Below, in pieces: positions 53,582 through 59,750 of a DNA stretch of 59,750 bases. The first letter of the stretch is position 1, and the number at the start of each line of letters is the position of its first letter. The DNA comes from Pseudoxanthomonas suwonensis J47 (lineage in GTDB: Bacteria; Pseudomonadota; Gammaproteobacteria; Xanthomonadales; Xanthomonadaceae), in NCBI RefSeq assembly GCF_000513955.1, contig NZ_AZUZ01000028.1, positions 1 to 59,750 on the forward strand. The letters are read 5' to 3'. The notes under the pieces are model-generated. The model was not told where the DNA came from and ran no database searches. It saw nothing but the letters and a program-made list of their open reading frames with translations. The position numbers and the translations under genes are program-made.

Positions 53582-54337
53582 TCAGTCGGTGGCGTCGGCG
53601 GCGTGGCGCCGCGCCACCATCCGCGAGGCGATGATGCCGGCCTCGTACAGCAGGCACATCGGCACGGCCAGCAGCAGCTGCGAGACCACGTCCGGTGGGG
53701 TGATGATCGCCGCCAGGATGAAGATGCCGACGATCGCGTAGCCGCGCCCGGAGCGCAGCTGGTCGGGCGTGACCCAGCCCAGCGCCACCAGGATCACCAG
53801 CGCCACCGGCAGCTGGAAGCTGGCGCCGAAGGCCAGGAAGATCACCAGCACGAAGTCCAGGTAGGCGTTGATGTCGGTCATCATCGCCACGCCTTCGGGC
53901 TTGATCGCGGCGAGGAAGCCGAACACCGCCGGCAGCACCACGAAGTAGGCGAAGGCGCAGCCGGCGTAGAACAGGGTCACCGCCGACACCAGCAGCGGCA
54001 TCGCCAGGCGTTTCTCGCGCTGGTACAGGCCCGGCGCGACGAAGGCCCAGGCCTGGTACAGCAGCCACGGCGCCGAGAACAGCAGGGCGACGAAGAACGC
54101 CAGCTTGATCGGGGTGAAGAACGGCGACGCCACCTGCACCGCGATCAGCTGGCCGCCGGCCGGCAGCTTGTCCAGCAGCGGCGCCGCCAGCCAGGCGTAG
54201 AGCCGGTTGGCGAACGGCAGCAACAGCAGCAGTACCAGCACCAGCCCGGCCAGGCCGCGCAGCAGGCGCGTGCGCAGCTCGAGCAGGTGCTCCATCAGGC
54301 TGCTTTCGGTATCGGACTCAGGACCGGCGTGGTTCAT
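53582..54337 (-). CDS. tatC: Sec-independent protein translocase subunit TatC
   Basis: A 251-residue six-helix membrane protein forming the twin-arginine signal receptor. The N-terminal signature [20 protein letters not shown] includes the conserved Glu and Arg residues, with [10 protein letters not shown] and [19 protein letters not shown] following. The ATG at 54337 is preferred over 54343 because GGAG then sits 7 bases upstream. It overlaps the tatB end by 20 bases, so tatABC is one operon. Confidence 0.96.
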   Translation of the reverse strand: MNHAGPESDTESSLMEHLLELRTRLLRGLAGLVLVLLLLLPFANRLYAWLAAPLLDKLPAGGQLIAVQVASPFFTPIKLAFFVALLFSAPWLLYQAWAFVAPGLYQREKRLAMPLLVSAVTLFYAGCAFAYFVVLPAVFGFLAAIKPEGVAMMTDINAYLDFVLVIFLAFGASFQLPVALVILVALGWVTPDQLRSGRGYAIVGIFILAAIITPPDVVSQLLLAVPMCLLYEAGIIASRMVARRHAADATD

Positions 54338-54764
54338 CGCCATGCTCCGTATCCGATGGGGTGGGGGTGCCCGCATCCGGCAGTGCCGGGAGAACGGGAT
54401 CGCCGGCCGGCGCGCTGCCGGCATCGGCCGGCGGGGCCGCGTCCTCTACCTGGCGGCGGACTTCGTCGAGCTGCCGGCCGGCGCTGTCCAGGCCTTCCTG
54501 CACCCGGGTCTGCACCTGGCCCAGCTCGTCCTGCAAGCGCGACTGCGCCTGCTTCAGTGCGGCCTGGGTCTCCTGCACGCTGCGCTTGAGTTCCTCGGCC
54601 TCCAGCTCGCGCTCCAGTTCGGCCTTCACCGAATACCACTGCGCGCGGGCGCGGCGCACCCACAGCCCGGCGAAGCGGGCCGCCTTGGGCAGCCGCTCCG
54701 GGCCAAGCACCACCAGCGCGACCACTGCGATCAGCAGCAGTTCGCCGAAGCCGATATCGAACAT
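54318..54764 (-). CDS. tatB: Sec-independent protein translocase subunit TatB
   Basis: A 148-residue protein with one N-terminal helix ([20 protein letters not shown]) and the hinge [13 protein letters not shown], then a long charged amphipathic helix (about 35-105) and a Pro/Ala-rich tail. TatB pairs with TatC to receive twin-arginine precursors. It follows tatA after 21 bp. Confidence 0.95.
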   Translation of the reverse strand: MFDIGFGELLLIAVVALVVLGPERLPKAARFAGLWVRRARAQWYSVKAELERELEAEELKRSVQETQAALKQAQSRLQDELGQVQTRVQEGLDSAGRQLDEVRRQVEDAAPPADAGSAPAGDPVLPALPDAGTPTPSDTEHGDEPRRS

Positions 54765-54785
54765 CCGCGTGCGACCGACGCGGGA

Positions 54786-55004
54786 TCAGTGCTGGGCGCG
54801 GTCGCGCTCGGACTCGGCCTTTTCCTCGGACCGGCGCTCGTCGCCGATCTGGCCGGCCGGCTTCTCCGGTTCGCGCATGCCGTCCTTGAAGCCCTTGACC
54901 GCTTCGCCCAGGTCGCGGCCGGCATTGCGCAGGCGCTTGGTGCCGAACACCAGCAGCACCACCACCAGCACAATGATCCAATGCCAGATGCTCAGACCGC
55001 CCAT
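54786..55004 (-). CDS. tatA: Sec-independent protein translocase subunit TatA
   Basis: A 72-residue protein: N-terminal helix [20 protein letters not shown], the conserved hinge and amphipathic helix [19 protein letters not shown], and a polar tail. TatA rings form the protein-conducting element of the twin-arginine pathway. First gene of tatABC. Confidence 0.96.
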   Translation of the reverse strand: MGGLSIWHWIIVLVVVLLVFGTKRLRNAGRDLGEAVKGFKDGMREPEKPAGQIGDERRSEEKAESERDRAQH

Positions 55005-55048
55005 GGCAAGCTCGCAGAATTAGAGAGGGCGGACAGGATAGCGCAGCC

Positions 55049-55918
55049 TTACGGCAGCGGTTCGGTCCGGGTGCCGCTGTCTTCCACCGGCTCGAAGCCC
55101 TGGCTCGGCGCCGGGCCGCTGGTCGCGGGCTGCGCCGGCACCGCCGGCAGGGTCTGCGCGGTGTCCACCGGCTGTGCGGCCTGGGCCGTCGGCGCGGCTG
55201 CCGGGGCGGCGCTGCCGCCGGAACGGGCAACCCGCGCGTTGTGGGTCGCTTCCTCCAGCTGGTCGCGGAACGAGACCACCGCGTCGGACGGCGCGCCCTG
55301 GGCGCGGCCCTCGAAGACCATGCGCGGAGTGGTGTTCGGGCCGTAGATGCGGGCCTGGGCGTCGCGGTCGATCTGCAGCACGGCGCCGTCGAGCGACACG
55401 CCGGCGAACAGGCCGCGGGCGCGCGACCACGACCAGATCTCGGCCTTCAGCTGGCCGTCGGTGGCCGCGGCGGCGTTGCGCCCGACCGGGCCGGCCGCCA
55501 CGCCGGCGTCGGCGCCGAGGGTGAACTTGCCGTTGACCACGTTGTCGAGGCTGCGGTCGTTGCGGAACACCAGCACCACGTCGGCCGACTGCACGCCGGC
55601 CTGGAAGCCGATGCTGCCGCCGGTCAGCGTCACGAACACCGGGTTGGACCAGGTGCCGTCGGCGGCCTTCACCGACATCAGGCCATGGCCGCGGCGGCCG
55701 CCCAGCACCAGGCCGGCCTTGATCGTGTCCGGGATGACGACGATGGCGCGGGCCTCGTCCAGCAGCTTGTCCGGGATCGCCTGCTCGGGGATCTGCTGGA
55801 TCTCGGCCAGCACCCGCACCGCGTTGCGCGCGCGTTCGTCCTCCGACGGCGCAGCGGCGGCATGGCCGGCGGCGAACAGGAGGGTGAGCGCCAGGAGGAT
55901 CTTCGGAAGACGCGGCAT
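55049..55918 (-). CDS. Exported SYLF (Ysc84-like) lipid-binding protein
   Basis: A 289-residue protein with a signal peptide (about 1-23) and a SYLF domain: IPDKLLDEARAIVVIPDTIKAG near 48-70, GGRRGHGLMSVK, GGSIGFQAGVQSADVVLVF and FTLGADAGVAAGPVGRNA. SYLF proteins bind membrane lipids. A Pro/Ala/Thr-rich tail of about 60 residues (after 228) is disordered. Directly upstream of tatA on the same strand (44-bp gap), and divergent from hemH. Confidence 0.86.
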   Translation of the reverse strand: MPRLPKILLALTLLFAAGHAAAAPSEDERARNAVRVLAEIQQIPEQAIPDKLLDEARAIVVIPDTIKAGLVLGGRRGHGLMSVKAADGTWSNPVFVTLTGGSIGFQAGVQSADVVLVFRNDRSLDNVVNGKFTLGADAGVAAGPVGRNAAAATDGQLKAEIWSWSRARGLFAGVSLDGAVLQIDRDAQARIYGPNTTPRMVFEGRAQGAPSDAVVSFRDQLEEATHNARVARSGGSAAPAAAPTAQAAQPVDTAQTLPAVPAQPATSGPAPSQGFEPVEDSGTRTEPLP

Positions 55919-56063
55919 GCGATGGCTCCGGAATGACTTGGGATGCGGCTCCCCGCCGCGGACGCGACCGAAGCTAATGAGCGCGCCATGAATCGTCCAT
56001 GACGACACGCCCTGCGTACAGGGGGCCGCGCGACCGCATCCGGTCTCTCTGTCAGAATGGGGC

Positions 56064-57023
56064 ATGGCCGACGCACCCGACACCGCGCTGATCGTGGTCA
56101 ACCTGGGCACGCCCGACGCGCCCACCGCGCCGGCCGTGCGCCGGTACCTGGCCGAGTTCCTCGGCGATCCACGGGTGGTGTCGATCCCGCCGCTGCTGTG
56201 GAAGCCGCTGCTGCACGGCCTGATCCTGCCGCTGCGCGGGCCGCGCTCGGCGGCCAACTACGCCAAGGTCTGGCTGGACGAAGGTTCGCCGCTGCTGGTC
56301 TACACCCAGCGCCTGGCCTCGGCGATGGCCGAGCGCCTGCCGCAGTGGCGGGTGCTGTCGGCGATGCGTTACGGCGCCCCGGCCCTGCGCAGCGCCCTGC
56401 GCGCGCTGCGTGCCGAAGGGGTCCGTCGCCTGGTCGTGCTGCCGCTGTACCCGCAGTACTCGACCACCACCACCGCCTCGGTCGCCGACGTGGTCGCCGA
56501 GGAAACCCAGGGCATGGACGTGACCCTGGTCGAGGACTATTCGACCGATCCGGCCTGGGTCGGCGCGGTGGCCAACTCGGTCAGCCGCTACCGCCACCAG
56601 CACGGCGCCGGCCGGCACCTGCTGTTCTCCTTCCACGGCATCCCGCAGCGGCTCGCCGATGCCGGCGACCCGTATCCGCAACGCTGCACCGACAGCGCCA
56701 ACGCGGTGGCGGCCAGCCTGGGCCTGGAGCCTTCGCAGTGGTCGATGTCGTTCCAGTCGCGCTTCGGCCGCGAACGCTGGCTGGAGCCGTCGACCCTTGC
56801 GGAGCTGGACCGCCTGGCCGAGGCAGGCGTGCGCGAGGTCGACGTGGTCTGCCCGGGTTTCGCCGTGGACTGCATCGAGACCCTGGAAGAGGTGGCCCTC
56901 GGCTTGGCCGAACACTTCCAGTCCAGGGGCGGGCGCCTGTCCTACATCCCCTGCCTGAACGACCACCCCTCGCACGCCGACGCGCTGGCCCAGCTGGCGC
57001 GCCGCGTCGCCTGCGAGCCGTGA
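56064..57023 (+). CDS. hemH: Ferrochelatase
   Basis: A 319-residue cytoplasmic enzyme that inserts iron into protoporphyrin IX, the last step of heme synthesis. Seen: [15 protein letters not shown] at the N-terminus, [15 protein letters not shown] near 131, catalytic His in [14 protein letters not shown] near 191, and [17 protein letters not shown] near 265 with the second-site acids. Length is typical. The next gene starts 4 bases after the stop. Confidence 0.96.
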   Translation: MADAPDTALIVVNLGTPDAPTAPAVRRYLAEFLGDPRVVSIPPLLWKPLLHGLILPLRGPRSAANYAKVWLDEGSPLLVYTQRLASAMAERLPQWRVLSAMRYGAPALRSALRALRAEGVRRLVVLPLYPQYSTTTTASVADVVAEETQGMDVTLVEDYSTDPAWVGAVANSVSRYRHQHGAGRHLLFSFHGIPQRLADAGDPYPQRCTDSANAVAASLGLEPSQWSMSFQSRFGRERWLEPSTLAELDRLAEAGVREVDVVCPGFAVDCIETLEEVALGLAEHFQSRGGRLSYIPCLNDHPSHADALAQLARRVACEP

Positions 57024-57027
57024 CCCG

Positions 57028-57876
57028 GTGAGTCCCACGGAACTGCACCTGCCGGTGGCGTGGGGCGAGCTGGCCGGCCTGCGCCTGGAGCGTCGCGGCA
57101 GGCCGCGGGTGATCGCCCTGCATGGCTGGCTCGACAATGCCGCCAGCTTCCTGCCGCTGCTGCCGCACCTGCCGGAACTGGACGTGCTGCTGCTCGACCT
57201 GCCCGGCCACGGCCGCAGCGCCCACCTGCCGACAGGCGCCGAATACGGCCTGACCACCCACCTGCACGCCACCCTCGACGCTGCCGACGCGCTGGGCTGG
57301 GACCGCTTCGCCCTGCTTGGTCATTCGATGGGCGCGGCGATCGCCACCCTGGTCGCCGCGGCCGCACCGGCGCGGGTGGAGCGGCTTGCGCTCATCGAGA
57401 ACCTCGGCCCACTGGCCGAGACCCCGGAGAACACCGCCAGCCGCCTGCGCAACGCGGTGGCCACCGCCCGCGCGCTGCCCGGCAAGTCGCTGCGCGTCTT
57501 CCCCGACCTGGCCGTGGCGGTGCGTGCGCGCATGCAGGCCAGCCAGCTGGACGAAGCCAACGCGCGCCTGCTGGTCGAACGCGGCACCCGCGAGGCGCCC
57601 GGCGGCCACGTCTGGTCCAGCGATCCGCGCCTGACCCTGCCGGCCGCGACCCGCCTGGACGAAGCCCAGGTGCTGGACCTGCTGGCCGCGATCAGCTGTC
57701 CGCTGCGCATCCTCTACGCCGATCCGGCGCAGCCGTACTTCCCGGATCCGCTGCGGCGCGCGCGCCTGGCCGCCCTGCCGCAGGCCGAGGCGACCGTGCT
57801 GCCGGGTGGCCACCACCTGCATATGGACCAGGCCGCCGCCGTCGCCGCCTGGCTGGGCGGCTTCCTCGCCGGCTGA
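57028..57876 (+). CDS. Alpha/beta-fold hydrolase
   Basis: A 282-residue alpha/beta hydrolase with HGWLDNAASF oxyanion region, DLPGHGRS, nucleophile in LLGHSMGAAIA near 98-102, and His in PGGHHLHMDQ near 265. The start is GTG at 57028, four bases after hemH, indicating co-transcription. Sequence resembles xanthomonad esterase-like hydrolases; the substrate is unknown. Confidence 0.85.
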   Translation: MSPTELHLPVAWGELAGLRLERRGRPRVIALHGWLDNAASFLPLLPHLPELDVLLLDLPGHGRSAHLPTGAEYGLTTHLHATLDAADALGWDRFALLGHSMGAAIATLVAAAAPARVERLALIENLGPLAETPENTASRLRNAVATARALPGKSLRVFPDLAVAVRARMQASQLDEANARLLVERGTREAPGGHVWSSDPRLTLPAATRLDEAQVLDLLAAISCPLRILYADPAQPYFPDPLRRARLAALPQAEATVLPGGHHLHMDQAAAVAAWLGGFLAG

Positions 57877-57955
57877 TCCGCCGCGCGTCGCGCGCGGCAT
57901 CGACATTCGTGCGCGCAGCCCACAGGATGCGCCTGTCTCCGCAAGGGCTGGCCGC

Positions 57956-58939
57956 ATGGCGCTGTATCCCCTGTTCGCCGAACTGGAAGGACGCGAAGTA
58001 CTGGTGGTGGGCGGCGGCGAAGTCGCCGCCCGCAAGGTCGCCGCGCTGCTCAAGGCCGGCGCCCTGGTCCGCCTGCATGCGCGCGAGGTGCTTCACCCCG
58101 AACTGCGCGAAGCGCTCGAGACCGGCCGCATCGAGCGCCTGGCCGGCGACTTCGACCCGGCCTGTCTCGACGCGATCTGGCTGGCGGTCGCCGCCACCGA
58201 CGACGTCGCCTTCAATGCCGGCCTGGCTGCCGAGGCCGGCCGCCGCCGCCGCCTGGTGAACGTGGTCGACGACGCGGCGCTGTCCACCTTCCAGGTCCCG
58301 GCCGTCGTCGACCGCGCGCCGCTGGTGGTAGCCATTTCCTCCGCCGGCGCCGCGCCGATGCTGGCGCGACGCGTGCGCGAGCGCCTGGAAACCCTGCTCG
58401 AACCCTCGCTGGGCACGCTGGCGGCGCTGTTCGGCCGCCACCGCGAACGCATCCGCGAGCGCCTGCCGTCGACCACGACCCGGCGGCGCTGGTTCGAACG
58501 CATGCTCGACGGCCGCCTGGACCACGCATTCGAAGCCGGTGGTGCCGCCGCCGCCGAAGCGCGGTTCCTTGAAGAACTGGAGGCGGCGGGCGAGGGCATG
58601 GACGCCGGCGGCGCGCTTTCGCTGGTGGAAGCCGCCCCGGCCACCGACCTGTATACGCTGCGCGGCCTGCGTGCCCTCAACGAAGCCGACGCGATCGTGC
58701 TGGCTGCCGGCACCCCCGCCGAGGCCCTGGAGCCGGCGCGTCGCGACGCCCACCGCGTCCGCGAAGCCGACCCGGCCGCCGCCGCGGAGCGCGCGCTGCA
58801 CCTGGCAGCCGACGGCGCCCGCGTGGTCCTCCTCCTGGAAGGCCCGGTCCCGGCGCAGCTGCACCAGAGGTTGCAGGAGCGCTGCAACGCGCACGGCATC
58901 GCATGGCGTGCCATTCCTGCCGTTTCCGATCCCGGCTGA
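57956..58939 (+). CDS. cysG: Siroheme synthase N-terminal part with half a methyltransferase domain (CysG-like)
   Basis: A 327-residue protein. Residues 1-205 match the dehydrogenase/ferrochelatase half of CysG: NAD loop VLVVGGGEVAARK (16-27), Asp105 in VNVVDDAALS and Ser128 in VVAISSAGAAP. It should oxidise precorrin-2 and insert iron to make siroheme. Residues about 219-327 align with only the first half of the uroporphyrinogen methyltransferase domain (DLYTLRGLRALNEAD; DGARVVLLLEG; HGIAWRAIPAVSDPG). The GAGPGD SAM motif is replaced and the second half is missing, so a separate methyltransferase is needed. AAGGG precedes the ATG. Confidence 0.85.
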   Translation: MALYPLFAELEGREVLVVGGGEVAARKVAALLKAGALVRLHAREVLHPELREALETGRIERLAGDFDPACLDAIWLAVAATDDVAFNAGLAAEAGRRRRLVNVVDDAALSTFQVPAVVDRAPLVVAISSAGAAPMLARRVRERLETLLEPSLGTLAALFGRHRERIRERLPSTTTRRRWFERMLDGRLDHAFEAGGAAAAEARFLEELEAAGEGMDAGGALSLVEAAPATDLYTLRGLRALNEADAIVLAAGTPAEALEPARRDAHRVREADPAAAAERALHLAADGARVVLLLEGPVPAQLHQRLQERCNAHGIAWRAIPAVSDPG

Positions 58940-58989
58940 CCTTCTTTCCGGGAGGAGAGGGGGGAACGAAGCGGTGATCCTCGAGTCGC

Positions 58990-59112
58990 CGGAAGACGCG
59001 GTAGTGCGGGGGGAGGCCGCAAGCAGCACATGGATGTGCTGCGTTCGCGCGTTGGAGCAGGACGCGGAACCGCGCGATGCGGCCTACCCCCGTGCTGCCG
59101 CGGCTTCTTCCG
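58990..59112. repeat. 123-bp element with long terminal inverted repeats (MITE/REP-doublet-like)
   Basis: The left end (58990-59020) and right end (59079-59112) are imperfect inverted repeats of 31 and 34 bp: CGGAAGA, CGCGG, CGGGGG and AGGCCGC blocks match in order. Inside is the 20-bp palindrome GCAGCACATGGATGTGCTGC (59023-59042). Part of a second copy starts the window (1-79). A CTCTCC/GGAGAG hairpin-like flank lies beside both copies, on opposite sides. The whole could fold as one large cruciform. Confidence 0.7.
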
Positions 59113-59228
59113 AAGCTGGCCATGGGTCGGCAGGCAGGTTGCCGTCATCACTACAGGCTCCCGCGGGGGCGAAAGGCCCTGAAATCGCCGCACGATGAGC
59201 CACCTGCTGAAATTTTTCACGCAGGGGG
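59113..59228. other. Gene-free stretch before the rrn promoters
   Basis: No gene is visible between the 123-bp repeat and the first promoter. An A/T tract (AAATTTTT, about 59210-59217) just upstream of the first -35 box could act as an UP element. Confidence 0.5.
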
Positions 59229-59257
59229 TTCACAAACCTGTCTTGGGCGAGCACAAT
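59229..59257 (+). promoter_or_regulatory. rrn promoter P0 (weakest of four)
   Basis: TTCACA (59229-59234), 17-bp spacer, CACAAT (59252-59257). A GC-rich segment GCGCGCCCCTCG follows, resembling the block after the three later promoters. An A/T tract lies upstream. Confidence 0.55.
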
Positions 59258-59336
59258 GCGCGCCCCTCGCAGCTGCAGGCTCTTTCGGGAACGCAGAAGC
59301 AGGGCCGGCAACGGCAACACCGGCGTCACAAAGGTG

Positions 59337-59364
59337 TTGCAGTTATCGCGAAGCCTCCTATAAT
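59337..59364 (+). promoter_or_regulatory. rrn promoter P1
   Basis: TTGCAG (59337-59342), 16-bp spacer, perfect TATAAT (59359-59364), then the GC-rich discriminator GGGCGGC typical of stringently controlled promoters, leading into CTCCCTCGGCGGAAACGG. Confidence 0.8.
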
Positions 59365-59446
59365 GGGCGGCTCCCTCGGCGGAAACGGACTTCACAGTCC
59401 GGTGCCACCAGGGGAAACGGAATCGAAACAATCTCTTCACGAGGTG

Positions 59447-59475
59447 TTGACGAATCCGGAAAGAGTCGCCAAAAT
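59447..59475 (+). promoter_or_regulatory. rrn promoter P2
   Basis: TTGACG (59447-59452), 17-bp spacer, CAAAAT (59470-59475), GC-rich discriminator, then the conserved block GCGGCTCACCTCGACGGAA. P3 lies exactly 100 bp further. Confidence 0.8.
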
Positions 59476-59599
59476 GTGCGGCTCACCTCGACGGAAGCGG
59501 TTCGCTGCTGAAGTCGACGGAAGCTGAAGATACCGCTGACGCGGTGTTGACACTTCCGAAACGAGCTGCCAGAATGTGCGGCTCACCTCGACGGAAACG
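59474..59599 (+). repeat. 100-bp direct repeat period of P2 and P3
   Basis: AATGTGCGGCTCACCTCGAC plus GGAA follows both -10 boxes, at 59474-59497 and 59574-59597, identical base for base; GGTGTTGAC before the -35 boxes is also shared 100 bp apart. P1 carries a diverged copy (59362-59387). This is a tandem promoter duplication. Confidence 0.85.
59547..59575 (+). promoter_or_regulatory. rrn promoter P3
   Basis: Consensus TTGACA (59547-59552), 17-bp spacer, CAGAAT (59570-59575), then the same 21-base block as after P2. It is the promoter closest to the rRNA leader. Confidence 0.82.
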
Positions 59600-59633
59600 T
59601 CGGGGCACGGAGGAAGGCGCTGAGGCCGACTCC

Positions 59634-59750
59634 GGGGCTCTTTGAGAATGTGCGCAGGTAACTTGTGCGGACGCCTGCAGGAAGGATGACTGTCCATCTT
59701 GCAGACGTTTGAAACAGCAACAAGTCAATTGCTTTAAGCAAGCGATTCGT
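59634..59750 (+). promoter_or_regulatory. rRNA leader with boxA/boxC antitermination signals (16S gene lies beyond the window)
   Basis: GCTCTTTGAGAA (59637-59648) matches the boxA element of rrn antitermination sites, and CTTGTGCGGACGCC (59662-59675) matches boxC, spaced as in E. coli rrn leaders. GCAGG and CCTGC around it could pair. A perfect TTGCTT-T-AAGCAA hairpin follows at 59729-59741. No 16S sequence proper has begun at the window end; the operon identity is inferred. Confidence 0.75.

Noticed and set aside
58677-59123. Minus-strand frame with CAACGLPPHYRVFRRLEDHRF over the 123-bp element
   Set aside because: This type of peptide is a common misannotation of xanthomonad intergenic repeats; it overlaps the repeat and the end of cysG.
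59195-59728. Several open frames on both strands over the rrn promoter repeats
   Set aside because: They are translations of the tandem promoters and leader; repeated peptides such as FRRGEPHILA arise from the 100-bp repeat.

Overview
The window is about 60 kb of very GC-rich, gene-dense chromosome from a gammaproteobacterium. The gene set points to the Xanthomonadaceae/Lysobacteraceae (Lysobacter, Luteimonas or Pseudoxanthomonas-like): a fused indolepyruvate ferredoxin oxidoreductase, an S46 dipeptidyl-peptidase, a GH3 / sugar symporter / LacI cluster, bioH-bioC, glyQS, tatABC and tamAB in xanthomonad style, and xanthomonad-type palindromic intergenic repeats. The assignment rests on protein and repeat style only, with no database search. 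No prophage, IS element, CRISPR array, tRNA or complete rRNA gene is seen.

Layout. 1-290: intergenic repeats. 0.3-4.8 kb: TSUP permease, secreted M20 amidohydrolase, secreted nuclease-like protein and a membrane-anchored cytochrome c5. 5.2-10.7 kb: a beta-glucoside module (GH3 lipoprotein, sodium/sugar symporter, LacI regulator) with a LacI-type operator over the -35 box of the first gene. 10.8-19.1 kb: a small exported protein, the 1251-residue IOR, a periplasmic repeat protein, a 2OG-Fe(II) oxygenase, an AEC permease and a Ycf46-like AAA ATPase. 19.2-22.8 kb: a tight ParA / SixA / YceI / phospholipase D run. 22.9-29.8 kb: MenI-type thioesterase, acyltransferase, YheT hydrolase, a TPR-sulfotransferase fusion, YbhB, BioH and BioC. 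29.9-32.9 kb: SnoaL-like, ElyC-like and PLP dehydratase genes, then a Gly/Tyr-rich lipoprotein. 33.3-38.2 kb: mnmG, a CDF-type transporter, a RAYT transposase, and ygaV-ygaP facing an AhpD-like gene. 38.2-52.6 kb: tex, S46 peptidase, tamA-tamB, glyQ-glyS and a glutamine amidotransferase. 52.7-58.9 kb: BPSS1780-type membrane protein, tatABC, SYLF protein, hemH, a hydrolase and a shortened cysG. 58.9-59.75 kb: a 123-bp inverted-repeat element, then four tandem promoters and an antitermination-type leader that should run into a 16S rRNA gene just beyond the window.

Most genes are ordinary core metabolism. The spots most worth a second look are the ygaV/ahpD-like divergent promoter built on one shared palindrome, the 123-bp element with long terminal inverted repeats (part of a second copy starts the window), the tandem rrn promoters with an exact 100-bp repeat, a perfect leftward terminator with no leftward gene before mnmG, the CysG protein carrying half a methyltransferase domain, and the RAYT transposase with one catalytic histidine replaced by glutamine.
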